From NCBI GenBank assembly GCA_963799455.1, contig CAWCXF010000007.1:620001-684000 (forward strand): a stretch of 64,000 bases of DNA, in the 5' to 3' direction. This document shows, one piece after another, positions 9,097 to 19,686 of this stretch. The stretch comes from CAWCXF01 sp963799455 (GTDB lineage: Bacteria; Pseudomonadota; Alphaproteobacteria; Rhodobacterales; Rhodobacteraceae). A program made the position numbers and the translations under genes. The notes under the pieces were generated by a model. It was not told the origin of the DNA and ran no database searches. It saw only the letters and a program-made list of their open reading frames with translations. Positions within the stretch are counted from its first letter, which is position 1; each line of letters begins with the position of its first letter.

Positions 9097-9919
9097 GCCC
9101 GTCTCCCCCGCCATGCGCGCCGAGGTCGAGGCCGAGCTGGCGCGCATCGCCCGCGAGGAGGGCGTGACGATCCTCATGGCCGTCGAGAGCGGGTCGCGCG
9201 CCTGGGGGTTCCATTCCCCCGACAGCGATCACGACGTGCGCTTCGTCTACGCCCGGCCGCTCGACTGGCACCTGCGCGTGCGCCCCGGGCGCGACGTGAT
9301 CGAGCGGCCGCTCTCGGCCGAACTCGACGTGTCGGGATGGGAGCTGCGCAAGGCGCTGGCGCTCATGCTGCGCGGCAACGCCGTGATCGGCGAGTGGCTG
9401 CGCTCGCCCATCGTCTACGCCGAGGCCCCTCGGGCCGTGGCAGCGCTGCGCGGGCTGGCGGGGCGGGCGCTGACGCTGCGGCCCTCGGTCTGGCACCACG
9501 TCGCCCATCTGCACCGGCAGGAGAGGCGCGTGACCGGCGAGGAGGGGGTGCGCGTCAAGCGGCTGTTCTACATGCTGCGGCCCGCGCTCGCGCTGCGCTG
9601 GATGCGGCTCCACGGCCGCGCCTTCCCGCCGATGAACATCCGCGAGCTGATGGCGGGCTGCGCGCTCGACGCCCGCCAGACGGCCGCGCTCGACCGGCTG
9701 ATCGCGCTCAAGCGCGACCTGCCCGAGGGCGGCGCGATCGCGCGGGCGGACCCGGTGCTGATGGCCCTCGTGGCGGCCGAGAAGGCCGCCGCGGAGGCCT
9801 TCGTGGCCGGGGCCCCGCCGCGCCGCGCGGGCCCCGGCCTCGCGGCCGAGGCCGACCGTCTCCACCGCGAGCTGACGCTGGCGTCCGACCCCGCGGCCGG
9901 GGGGCGTCAGGCGCCGTGA
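9083..9919 (+). CDS. Predicted nucleotidyltransferase (YcgL/COG3541-like)
   Basis: 278 residues. The N-terminal part has the polymerase-beta-type motif GSRAWGFHSPDSDHDVRFVY (Gly-Ser and paired acidic residues), as in the COG3541 family of predicted nucleotidyltransferases; the rest is helical. Target and reaction are unknown. The GTG at 9083 is favoured because GAGGGGGGAG lies seven bases upstream, and it gives a 14-base overlap with recF; an in-frame ATG at 9113 lacks a ribosome site. Placement between recF and gyrB suggests co-transcription with recF, but a separate gyrB promoter candidate follows. Confidence 0.75.
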   Translation: MSRGEPVSPAMRAEVEAELARIAREEGVTILMAVESGSRAWGFHSPDSDHDVRFVYARPLDWHLRVRPGRDVIERPLSAELDVSGWELRKALALMLRGNAVIGEWLRSPIVYAEAPRAVAALRGLAGRALTLRPSVWHHVAHLHRQERRVTGEEGVRVKRLFYMLRPALALRWMRLHGRAFPPMNIRELMAGCALDARQTAALDRLIALKRDLPEGGAIARADPVLMALVAAEKAAAEAFVAGAPPRRAGPGLAAEADRLHRELTLASDPAAGGRQAP

Positions 9920-9935
9920 AAACCCTGCCGCGCCC

Positions 9936-9964
9936 GTGACATGGGGCGGCCGAGCGACTATATG
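9936..9964 (+). promoter_or_regulatory. Candidate sigma-70 promoter of gyrB
   Basis: GTGACA, a 17-base spacer and TATATG, 29 bases upstream of the gyrB ATG. It is the most consensus-like promoter seen in the replication block and would let gyrB be expressed apart from recF. Confidence 0.5.
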
Positions 9965-9993
9965 GCGGTGACCCGCCCCGGAGGTTTCACCGC

Positions 9994-12408
<2,415 letters not shown>

Positions 12409-12438
12409 GGGCGGGGGCCTCCGCGGCCCTCCGCCCTC

Positions 12439-12537
12439 AGGATCGGGGCCCGCAGGATCGGGGCCCGCAGGATCGGGGCCCGCAGGATCGGGGCCCGCAG
12501 GATCGGGGCCCTCAGGATCGGGGCCCGCAGGATCGGG
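12439..12537 (+). repeat. 15-bp tandem repeat after gyrB
   Basis: About 6.6 copies of AGGATCGGGGCCCGC, with one or two single-base variants, between gyrB and pncA. GGGGCCC is self-complementary, so the array could fold into stacked hairpins and may act as the gyrB 3' end. Period 15 keeps frame, but no gene is supported here. Confidence 0.9.
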
Positions 12538-12609
12538 AGGCTCCCGCCGAGGGACGGCCCCGTGCCCCCACCTTCCCTCGGCCCACCCGTCGCCTGAAGG
12601 AGGCCGCCG

Positions 12610-13221
12610 ATGCGCCCGCCCGACCATGCCCTGATCGTGATCGACCCGCAGATCGACTTCTGCCCCGGCGGCGCGCTCGCCGTGACGGACGGCGACGCGG
12701 TGATGGCGCCGATCGGCGCGATGATGGACGACTTCCAGGTCCGGGTGCTGACCCAGGACTGGCACCCCGCGGGGCACTCCTCCTTCGCCTCCGCGCATGA
12801 GGGCCGCGCGCCCTTCGAGACCGTCGAGATGCCCTACGGCCCTCAGCTGCTCTGGCCCGACCACTGCGTGCAGGGCTCGCCGGGCGCCGCGTTCCATCCG
12901 GCGCTGCGCTCCGAGCGCGCCGACGCCGTGATCCGCAAGGGCTTCCGGGCGCAGGTGGACAGCTACTCCGCCTTCTTCGAGAACGACCACGCGACGCCCA
13001 CGGGGCTCGAGGGCTACCTGCGCGCGCGGGGCGTCGCGCGCGTCACCTTCGTCGGGCTCGCCACCGACTTCTGCGTCGCCTGGTCGGCGCTCGACGCCGC
13101 GAAGCTCGGCTTGGAGGCCTCGGTCGATCTCGGGGCGAGCCGGGCCATCGACCTGGGCGGCTCGCTCGACGCGGCGCTCGGGCGGCTCGGCGAGGCCGGG
13201 GTGACGCTCACGGGCGGCTGA
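12610..13221 (+). CDS. pncA: Nicotinamidase
   Basis: Hydrolyses nicotinamide to nicotinate for NAD salvage. 203 residues, isochorismatase-like fold. The catalytic Asp is in VIDPQIDFCPGG, the Lys in VIRKGF and the nucleophilic Cys in TDFCVAWSALDA; metal-binding residues are in DWHPAGHSSF. A strong AAGGAGG lies just before the ATG. pncB, the next enzyme of the pathway, follows after one histidine kinase gene on the same strand, so this is an NAD-salvage neighbourhood. Confidence 0.95.
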   Translation: MRPPDHALIVIDPQIDFCPGGALAVTDGDAVMAPIGAMMDDFQVRVLTQDWHPAGHSSFASAHEGRAPFETVEMPYGPQLLWPDHCVQGSPGAAFHPALRSERADAVIRKGFRAQVDSYSAFFENDHATPTGLEGYLRARGVARVTFVGLATDFCVAWSALDAAKLGLEASVDLGASRAIDLGGSLDAALGRLGEAGVTLTGG

Positions 13222-13244
13222 GCCCGGCCGCACGGACGCCCCGC

Positions 13245-13261
13245 TTAACCCGATCGTCATC
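13245..13261 (+). promoter_or_regulatory. CtrA-type half box upstream of triple-PAS kinase
   Basis: TTAACC followed 11 bases later by GTCATC, 41 bases before the kinase ATG. The first half is perfect, the second poor. It is counted with the CtrA set because TTAA is very rare in this GC-rich window. Confidence 0.35.
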
Positions 13262-13301
13262 CTTTGACGCGCATCCCACGCCGGGGCAGGCGAGGGCGGG
13301 C

Positions 13302-16300
13302 ATGCGACGCGGGCTGCAGGTCATCGGGAACGCGCTCACCGAGGAGGTCACCGCCGAGGGGCTTCGCCGCTACTACCGCGACCTCAACCGGAGGTTCCGG
13401 CTGCGCCTTGTCCCCGTGCTCCTCGGCGCGCCCGTCTATGCCCTGCTCTTCGATTGGCGGGGCGCCCTCGTGATCCTCCTGGGCACCGGCGGCGCGGAGC
13501 TCCTGGAGGCGCGCCTCGCCCGCCGTGTCCTCGACCAGCCCATCGAGGCGGCCGAGATCGCGCGCCTGCGCCGGCGCTCGGTCGCGCAGGGGACGCTCTA
13601 CGCGGCCTCCGTCTTCGCGGCGATCGCGCTGATCCCGGACCCCGCCGCCGAGGGCGCCTCGCTGCTGGCGGTGGCGATCGTCCTGGGCGCCGCCTTCGAC
13701 GCGGGGTTCCTGCTTTCCGCCAACCGCGTGGCCACGTTGGCCAAGGTCGGGCTCTACGCCCTCGCCATCGCCTGGCACTTCGCGGCCGACGGCGCCGCGG
13801 GCGGCCTGGACCGCGGCCTGGCGATCGAGGTCTTCGCGGCGGCCGCCCTGGCCTACTTCGTGTGGATGTTCGTGGTGGACGTGCGCGGCGCCCGCCGGCA
13901 CCAGGCGCGGATCAACACCGCGCTGGCCGAGCGCGGCGCGGCGCTGGAGCGCGCGCTCGCGGATCTGACCGCCAAGGAGCGCGCGATGCGGCGCCTCGCG
14001 CTCGCGGCCGAGCACGCCAACGACTCGATCGTCATCACCGATCCCTCCGGCCGGATCGAGTGGGTCAACGGCGGCTTCACCGCGCGCACCGGCTGGACGC
14101 AGGAGGAGGTCGCGGACCGCCCGCGGCGCTCGCTCTCCGATCCCGCCAACGACCCCGCGACGTTCGGGGCCATCGACGCCGCCGTCGAGGCGCGGCGCTC
14201 GTTTCGCGGGCAGCTGCGCCTGTGGTGCCGCGGCGGCCGCTCGGTCTGGCACGACGTCAGCCTGACGCCGGTCTTCGGCGAGGACGGGCGGCTGGAGAAC
14301 TACATCGCGGTCGAGCACGACATCTCCGAGCTCAAGGCGCGCGAGGCCGAGCTCGCGCGCCGGGAGGCCGAGATGCGCCGCCTGGCGCTCGTGGCCGAGC
14401 ACGCGCGCGACGCGGTCGTGCTCTACGCGCCCGACGGTCGGATCGAGTGGGTCAATCCGGGCTTCACGGCGCAGACCGGCTACGAGGCGCCCGAGGTCGT
14501 GGGCCGCAAGGCGGGGATGCTCGTCGTCTCGGACGACGACCCGGCGACGTTCCTGCGGATCCGCGCCGCCATGGCGGCCGAGCGCGAGATCCGGGCCGAG
14601 ATCCGGCTCTGCCGGAAGGATGGAGGTCACTACTGGTGCGAGGTGAGCCTGTCGCCGGTCCATGGCGAGGACGGGCGGCTGCGCCACTACGTCAGCGTCG
14701 AGCGCGACATCTCCGAGCTCAAGGCGCGCGAGGCGGAGCTCGCACGGACGGAGCGCGAGAACCGCCGCCTGGCGCTGGTGGCGCGCCACGCCACCGACTG
14801 CATCACCATCACCGGCCCCGACCGCATGATCGAATGGGTCAACCAGGCCTTCCTCGACCAGACGGGCTACGCCCTCGACGAGGTGGTGGGCCGGCCCGCC
14901 TGGATCCTCAACGGCCCCGAGACCGACCCGGACGCGATGCGCGCCCTCGCCGAGGCCACCGCCGCGGGCCGGCCGTTTCGCTCGGAGATGTGCCTGCAGC
15001 GGCGCGACGGCAGCTCGGTGTGGCACGATGTCAGGCTCACGCCGGTGAGCGAGGGGGACGCGACGCGCTACGTCGGCGTCGAGCGCGACGTCACCGAGGC
15101 CAAGGCGCGCGAGGTGGAGCTGGCCGAGGCGCGCCGGGCCGCCGAGGCCGCGGCCGAGGCCAAGTCGCGCTTCCTCGCCACCATGAGCCACGAGATCCGC
15201 ACGCCGATGAACGGCATCATCGGCACCGCCGACCTCTTGGCCGAGAGCGCGCTCGATCCCGACCAGCGCCGGCTGTTGCGCACCATCGCGCTGTCGAGCG
15301 AGGCGCTCCTCAGGATCATCAACGACATCCTCGACCTGTCCAAGCTCGAGGCCGAGTGCGTCGAGGTCGCCGCCGAGCCCTTCGCGCCGGCCGAGCTGGC
15401 CGAGGCCTGCGCCCAGCTCCTGCGCCCGCTGGCCGAGCGCAAGGGGCTCGACCTCGTCGTGACGGCCGAGGACGGCGCCGCCGCGCGCCTGATCGGCGAT
15501 CCCGGACGCTTGCAGCAGATCGTGCTCAACCTCCTCGGCAACGCGATCAAGTTCACCGAAGGCGGGCGCGTCGAGCTCCGCGTCGGCCTGGAGCCGATCG
15601 GCGACGAGCGGCGCGGGCTGCGGATCGCCGTCACGGACACCGGCATCGGCATCGAGCCCGATCGTCTGGGCCACGTGTTCGACGCCTTCACCCAGGCCGA
15701 CGGCACCATCACCCGGCGCTTCGGCGGCACCGGGCTCGGCCTGTCGATCTCGCGCAAGCTGGCCCATGCGATGGGGGGCGAGCTCAGGGTCGCCTCGAAG
15801 TCGGGCGAGGGCTCGACCTTCGCCCTGCTGGTCGACCTGCCGCCCGCCGGGGACGAGCGTGCCGCGGGCGTCGGGGCGGCGGATGGCCCGTCCGGGGGCG
15901 GCCTGCCCTCCGGGCCGCGGGACGCCGTCCGGTCGGACGTTGCGGGTCCGCATCCCGCCGGGCCACCGGGCGCCGCCGGGCCTCCGGCCGACGCCGCGCT
16001 GGTGCTGCTGGTGGAGGACAACGCCACCAACCGCTTCCTCGTCCAGCGCATGCTCGACGGCGCGGGCGTGCGGATCGCGGTGGCCGAGGACGGCGCGGAG
16101 GGCGTCGCCGCCTTCGAGCGGCTCTCGCCCGAGCTGGTGATCATGGATGTCTCGATGCCGGTGATGGACGGGTTCGACGCGACGCGCCGCATCCGCGCCA
16201 TCGAGGCCGGTCGCGGCGGAGGCGCGTCCTGCCCGATCCTCGCGCTCACGGCCAACGCGCATCCCGACGACCGCGCGCGCGGCGAGGAGGCGGGCGTGAC

Positions 16301-16475
16301 CGCCTTCCTGACCAAGCCGGTCCGCAAGGCCGACCTGCGCGCCGCCGTCGCCGCCGCCCTGCGCTCCGGTCCCCAGGGTGGCGCGGCGCGGGCCGAGGCG
16401 GGAGGCGGGGCGCCGCCCGGGGGGCCCGCGCCGCCGCGGCGGGCGGCGGCCGACGCCGGGCTTCCGGCGGCCTAG
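13302..16475 (+). CDS. Triple-PAS hybrid sensor histidine kinase
   Basis: 1057 residues. Residues 30-190 contain about five hydrophobic segments, forming a membrane anchor. Then come three PAS domains, each starting with an IEWVN motif (RIEWVNGGF, RIEWVNPGF, MIEWVNQAF), the first two followed by the same linker DISELKAREAELAR. Next are HisKA with TMSHEIRTPMNG (His630), an ATPase domain (NAIKFT, DTGIGI, GTGLGLSI), a Pro/Gly-rich linker and a receiver (LVEDNATNRF, Asp949 in MDVSMPVMDG, TKPVRKAD). PAS repeats 1 and 2 look like a recent internal duplication. It sits between pncA and pncB; a link to NAD status is possible but only inferred. Confidence 0.92.
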   Translation: MRRGLQVIGNALTEEVTAEGLRRYYRDLNRRFRLRLVPVLLGAPVYALLFDWRGALVILLGTGGAELLEARLARRVLDQPIEAAEIARLRRRSVAQGTLYAASVFAAIALIPDPAAEGASLLAVAIVLGAAFDAGFLLSANRVATLAKVGLYALAIAWHFAADGAAGGLDRGLAIEVFAAAALAYFVWMFVVDVRGARRHQARINTALAERGAALERALADLTAKERAMRRLALAAEHANDSIVITDPSGRIEWVNGGFTARTGWTQEEVADRPRRSLSDPANDPATFGAIDAAVEARRSFRGQLRLWCRGGRSVWHDVSLTPVFGEDGRLENYIAVEHDISELKAREAELARREAEMRRLALVAEHARDAVVLYAPDGRIEWVNPGFTAQTGYEAPEVVGRKAGMLVVSDDDPATFLRIRAAMAAEREIRAEIRLCRKDGGHYWCEVSLSPVHGEDGRLRHYVSVERDISELKAREAELARTERENRRLALVARHATDCITITGPDRMIEWVNQAFLDQTGYALDEVVGRPAWILNGPETDPDAMRALAEATAAGRPFRSEMCLQRRDGSSVWHDVRLTPVSEGDATRYVGVERDVTEAKAREVELAEARRAAEAAAEAKSRFLATMSHEIRTPMNGIIGTADLLAESALDPDQRRLLRTIALSSEALLRIINDILDLSKLEAECVEVAAEPFAPAELAEACAQLLRPLAERKGLDLVVTAEDGAAARLIGDPGRLQQIVLNLLGNAIKFTEGGRVELRVGLEPIGDERRGLRIAVTDTGIGIEPDRLGHVFDAFTQADGTITRRFGGTGLGLSISRKLAHAMGGELRVASKSGEGSTFALLVDLPPAGDERAAGVGAADGPSGGGLPSGPRDAVRSDVAGPHPAGPPGAAGPPADAALVLLVEDNATNRFLVQRMLDGAGVRIAVAEDGAEGVAAFERLSPELVIMDVSMPVMDGFDATRRIRAIEAGRGGGASCPILALTANAHPDDRARGEEAGVTAFLTKPVRKADLRAAVAAALRSGPQGGAARAEAGGGAPPGGPAPPRRAAADAGLPAA

Positions 16476-16588
16476 GCGGGGCGCGCCCGATGGCGTAGCC
16501 TGGCCCGAAGCGGGATCGGCCGCGCCGCGCGACCGAGGCTCCACGGCGCCGTCCGTCCCACGAGGCCCGCGAGGCCGGAAGGGGGGCC

Positions 16589-17881
16589 ATGGTCGACATC
16601 GCCAGCCGGGTGTGGAACCGCCAGTGGAAGATCGACCCGATCGTCCGCTCGCTGATCGACACCGACTTCTACAAGCTCCTGATGTGCCAGTCGGTGCGGC
16701 GCAAGAGCCCCGACACGCGCGTCGCCTTCTCGCTCATCAACCGCTCGCGGCACGTGCGGCTGGCCGAGCTGATCGACGAGGGCGAGCTGCGCGAGCAGCT
16801 CGACCACATCCGATCGCTCTCCTTGGGGCGCGGCGAGAGCACCTGGCTCAGGGGCAACACCTTCTACGGCAAGCGCCAGATGTTCACGCCCGAGTTCATG
16901 GAGTGGTTCGAGGCGCTGCGCCTGCCGCCCTACCGGCTCGATCGCCGGGACGGGCAGTACGAGCTGACCTTCGAGGGGCCGTGGCCCGAGGTCATGCTGT
17001 GGGAGATCCCGGCCCTCGCGGTGCTGATGGAGCTGCGCTCGCGCGCGGTGCTCCAGGACATGGGGCGCTTCGAGCTGCAGGTGCTCTACGCGCGCGCCAT
17101 GACGAAGCTGTGGGAGAAGGTCGAGCGGCTGCGCGACCTGGCCGGCCTGCGGGTGGCCGATTTCGGCACCCGCCGGCGCCACTCCTTCCTGTGGCAGGAC
17201 TGGTGCGTGCAGGCGATGGAGGAGGGGCTCGGGACCGCCTTCACCGGCACGTCGAACTGCCTCATCGCCCAGCGCCGGGATCTGGAGGCGATCGGCACCA
17301 ACGCCCACGAGCTGCCGATGGTGCGCGCGGCGTTGGCGCGCGACGACGAGGCCCTGCGACGCGCGCCCTACGACGTGCTGGCCGACTGGCACGAGGAGCA
17401 CGAGGGCAACCTGCGCGTCATCCTGCCCGACACCTTCGGCACCGAGGCCTTCCTCGCGGGCGCGCCCGACTGGCTCGCGGGCTGGACCGGCATGCGGATC
17501 GACTCGGGCGACCCCGTGCGGGGCGCCGAGGCCGCGATCGCCTGGTGGCGCGGGCGCGGCGAGGATCCGCGCGAGAAGCTGGTGATCTTCTCCGACGGGC
17601 TCGACGTGGAGCGCATCGTGGAGCTGCACGCGCGCTTCAACGGGCGCGTGCGCGTCAGCTTCGGCTGGGGGACGCTGCTGACCAACGACTTCCGCGGGCT
17701 GGTGCCCGGCGACGCGCTGGCGCCGTTCTCGCTGGTCTGCAAGGCCGTCGCGGCCGAGGGGCGCCCCGCGGTCAAGCTGTCGGACAACCCGCTGAAGGCG
17801 ATGGGCCCCGAGGCCGAGGTCGAGCGCTACCGCCGCGTCTTCGGCACCGGCGTGCAGGAGGCGCTGGCGCTCGTGGTGTGA
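16589..17881 (+). CDS. pncB: Nicotinate phosphoribosyltransferase
   Basis: Makes nicotinate mononucleotide from nicotinate and PRPP, the step after PncA in NAD salvage. 430 residues, normal length. Family motifs are DTDFYKLLMCQSV, FGTRRRHSF (with the His that is phosphorylated in this family), GTSNCLIA, RIDSGDPV, FSDGLDV and FGWGTLLTND. ATG at 16589 follows a purine-rich GGAAGGGGGG. A TAGCCT hexamer at about 16497 may be part of a promoter. Confidence 0.96.
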   Translation: MVDIASRVWNRQWKIDPIVRSLIDTDFYKLLMCQSVRRKSPDTRVAFSLINRSRHVRLAELIDEGELREQLDHIRSLSLGRGESTWLRGNTFYGKRQMFTPEFMEWFEALRLPPYRLDRRDGQYELTFEGPWPEVMLWEIPALAVLMELRSRAVLQDMGRFELQVLYARAMTKLWEKVERLRDLAGLRVADFGTRRRHSFLWQDWCVQAMEEGLGTAFTGTSNCLIAQRRDLEAIGTNAHELPMVRAALARDDEALRRAPYDVLADWHEEHEGNLRVILPDTFGTEAFLAGAPDWLAGWTGMRIDSGDPVRGAEAAIAWWRGRGEDPREKLVIFSDGLDVERIVELHARFNGRVRVSFGWGTLLTNDFRGLVPGDALAPFSLVCKAVAAEGRPAVKLSDNPLKAMGPEAEVERYRRVFGTGVQEALALVV

Positions 17882-18097
17882 TGCCGCTCGGGGATCGGAG
17901 GGGCGAGAGTCCGTCGGCCTTCGGCGAAGGGCGGGCCGGCTCGCGGCATCGGCTCCTGCCGACGGCCTGGACCCGCCCCCGCCGTTTCCCGACGGGCGGG
18001 CGTCCGACACGCCGGCCGCGCCTCCATGCCACCCATCCCTCCGGCGCTCGCGGGGCCTGCGCCGGCCCCCGAGAGGTCGCGGGCCGGACGCCGCCGG

Positions 18098-18520
18098 TCA
18101 CTCCTCGGGCGCGACTGCGCCGCGCCGGGCCTTGACCGCCCCGCGCCGGGTCTTGGCGTCGAGCCGCCGGCGCTTGGAGGCCAGCGGGGGCCGCGTGGGG
18201 ACGCGCGGCTTGGGGCGCTCATGGGCGCGCTCGATCAGCTCGGCCAGCCGCGCCTGCGCGATCGCGCGGTTGCGGGCCTGCGAGCGGGTGTCCTCGACGC
18301 GGATCACCACGGCGCCATCGACAGTCCAGCGGCGGCCCGCGAGGCGGCGCAGCCGGCGCTTGACGGCGTTGGGGAGGTTGGGCGAGCGCTCGGCCTCGAA
18401 GCGCAGCTCCACCGCGGTGGCGACCTTGTTGACGTTCTGCCCGCCGGGGCCGCGCGCGGTGGTGAAGCTCTCGGTGATCTCCCAGTCCGCGATCGCGGTG
18501 TGACGGCCTATCCGCAGCAT
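18098..18520 (-). CDS. arfB: Alternative ribosome-rescue factor ArfB (YaeJ)
   Basis: Peptidyl-tRNA hydrolase that enters the empty mRNA channel and frees stalled ribosomes. 140 residues. The catalytic GGQ is at residues 26-28 (RGPGGQNVNKV), and the tail is very rich in Arg and Lys (SKRRRLDAKTRRGAVKARR), as needed for channel binding. ATG at 18520 is chosen since the frame upstream crosses a hairpin. The 18-codon micro-ORF with its own hairpin lies 160 bases upstream on the same strand. The 216 bases between pncB and arfB hold nothing recognised. Confidence 0.93.
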   Translation of the reverse strand: MLRIGRHTAIADWEITESFTTARGPGGQNVNKVATAVELRFEAERSPNLPNAVKRRLRRLAGRRWTVDGAVVIRVEDTRSQARNRAIAQARLAELIERAHERPKPRVPTRPPLASKRRRLDAKTRRGAVKARRGAVAPEE

Positions 18521-18580
18521 GGCGCCCTCATGGCCGGGGCCGCGCACGGGCGCAAAGGGAAAGCGGCGGGGGGGACGAGA

Positions 18581-18606
18581 AAGGGCCGCCCCGAGGGGCG
18601 GCCCTT
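18581..18606 (-). terminator. Strong hairpin ending the micro-ORF transcript
   Basis: A 12-bp perfect inverted repeat (AAGGGCCGCCCC / GGGGCGGCCCTT) with a two-base centre. On the minus strand it is followed by TCTCGTC, giving a short pyrimidine run, so it looks like an intrinsic terminator for the micro-ORF at 18679-18735 and ahead of arfB. Confidence 0.7.
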
Positions 18607-18634
18607 CCGAGATCCGTCGGAGATGGGAGGGTCC

Positions 18635-18646
18635 GGGTTCGAACCC
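18635..18646. other. 12-bp palindrome in micro-ORF 3' region
   Basis: GGGTTCGAACCC, perfectly self-complementary, between the micro-ORF stop and the terminator hairpin. It resembles a tRNA T-loop (TTCGAA), but the flanking bases do not make a T-arm, so it is not a tRNA. Confidence 0.6.
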
Positions 18647-18678
18647 TGCCGGATGGTCGTCCCCCTCAGGGGCTGCCC

Positions 18679-18735
18679 TCAGGCGGCGACCGCTCCGGCT
18701 CGACCCACACCTGTCTCCAATGAGCCTCTGATCAC
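18679..18735 (-). CDS. 18-codon micro-ORF with near-perfect Shine-Dalgarno
   Basis: GTG start, 18 residues (MIRGSLETGVGRAGAVAA), stop TGA. The ribosome site AAAGGAGGTGGTCC (minus strand, ending five bases before GTG) pairs with the 16S rRNA 3' end over almost its full length, stronger than any other site seen in the window. The ORF is followed by a palindrome and a terminator-like hairpin, so it probably forms its own transcript of about 170-200 nt. I do not recognise the peptide. It could be a leader peptide, a small protein or a dual-function small RNA. It reads toward arfB. Confidence 0.5.
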   Translation of the reverse strand: MIRGSLETGVGRAGAVAA

Positions 18736-18817
18736 TGGACCACCTCCTTTCGCGTTGTTGACGACTGCGCCGGAAGATGGCGGCACGCGGCCCGCCTGGC
18801 AAGCCCCCCTCGCCGAC

Positions 18818-18970
18818 GGGCCCACGAAATCGGGCGGGCCCGCGAAATCGGACGGGCCCGCGAAACCGGACGGGCCCGCGAAATCGGACGGGCCCGCGAA
18901 ATCGGACGGGCCCACGAAATCGGACGGGCCCACGAAATCGGACGGGCCCACGAAATCGGACGGGCCCGCG
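18818..18970. repeat. 18-bp tandem repeat, nine GGGCCC units
   Basis: Nine GGGCCC cores at exactly 18-base spacing (18818, 18836 and so on to 18962), each followed by RCGAAATCGGAC with few changes. It lies between the queuosine-transporter stop and the micro-ORF start. The period of 18 keeps all frames open, which creates long false ORFs on both strands. Confidence 0.92.
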
Positions 18971-18973
18971 AGC

Positions 18974-19591
18974 TCACGCCCGCTGCGCGGTCAGGCGGCG
19001 GAACGGGGCCAACGCGGCGAGCGCCAGCGCCATCTTGACGCCCCAGTCGGCGAGCGCCAGCGAGACCCAGAGCGGCATCGCGGGCCCCGCGCCGAGGAGC
19101 GGCACGGCCTCGTTGGCCCAGCCCACCTCCCCCATCGCGGGCGGGAGCGCCAGCGCGGCCGAGAAGGCCAGGGTGAAGAACGCCGCGGTGTCGAGCGCCG
19201 AGCCGAGCACGGTCGAGGCCAGCGGCGCGCGCCACCACGCGCCCCCGCGCAGCCGGTCGAAGACGGCCACGTCGAGCGTTTGCGCCGCGAGGAACGCGGC
19301 ACCCGAGGCGATCGCCACGCGCCAGGTGACGAGCGGCCCGAAGGCGCCCTCGATCTGGGTGCCCAGAGCCGAGCAGGCGACGCCCGCGGCAAAGCCCCAC
19401 AGCACCACCGTGCGCGCGGCCCGCGGCCCCCGGAGGCGGTTGGTCACGTCGGTGACGAGGAAGGCGAGCGGGTAGGTCAGCGCCCCCCAGGTGAGCCAGT
19501 CGCCCAGGCGGAGCTGGACGAGCACGTTGGAGGCCACGACGACGGCCGCCATCGCCGCGATGCCGGGGAGGTTGGGCGGGAGGTGTCGCAT
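18974..19591 (-). CDS. Queuosine precursor transporter (YhhQ/VUT family)
   Basis: Integral membrane protein of 205 residues with about six hydrophobic helices. The family is known for uptake of the tRNA queuosine precursors preQ0/preQ1. Supporting segments are the N-terminal MAAVVVASNVLVQL, LTYPLAFLVTDVTNRLRG (the T-DV-N region typical of the family), GSALDTAAFF and the C-terminal DWGVKMALAL. ATG start at 19591. No other queuosine gene is nearby in this window. Confidence 0.85.
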   Translation of the reverse strand: MRHLPPNLPGIAAMAAVVVASNVLVQLRLGDWLTWGALTYPLAFLVTDVTNRLRGPRAARTVVLWGFAAGVACSALGTQIEGAFGPLVTWRVAIASGAAFLAAQTLDVAVFDRLRGGAWWRAPLASTVLGSALDTAAFFTLAFSAALALPPAMGEVGWANEAVPLLGAGPAMPLWVSLALADWGVKMALALAALAPFRRLTAQRA

Positions 19592-19686
19592 GGGACCGGA
19601 CGGGGCTCCGTGTCGGGGGCGTCGCGGGGGCCGTTCCGGCCGGCCCGCCGCAGGAGTCCCGCAGGGGCCCGCGGGGGAGCGGCCTC

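Noticed and set aside
18601..18665. tRNA-like T-loop (GGTTCGAACC) near 18635
   Set aside because: The bases on each side do not pair as a T-arm, and no anticodon or acceptor stem can be drawn on either strand.
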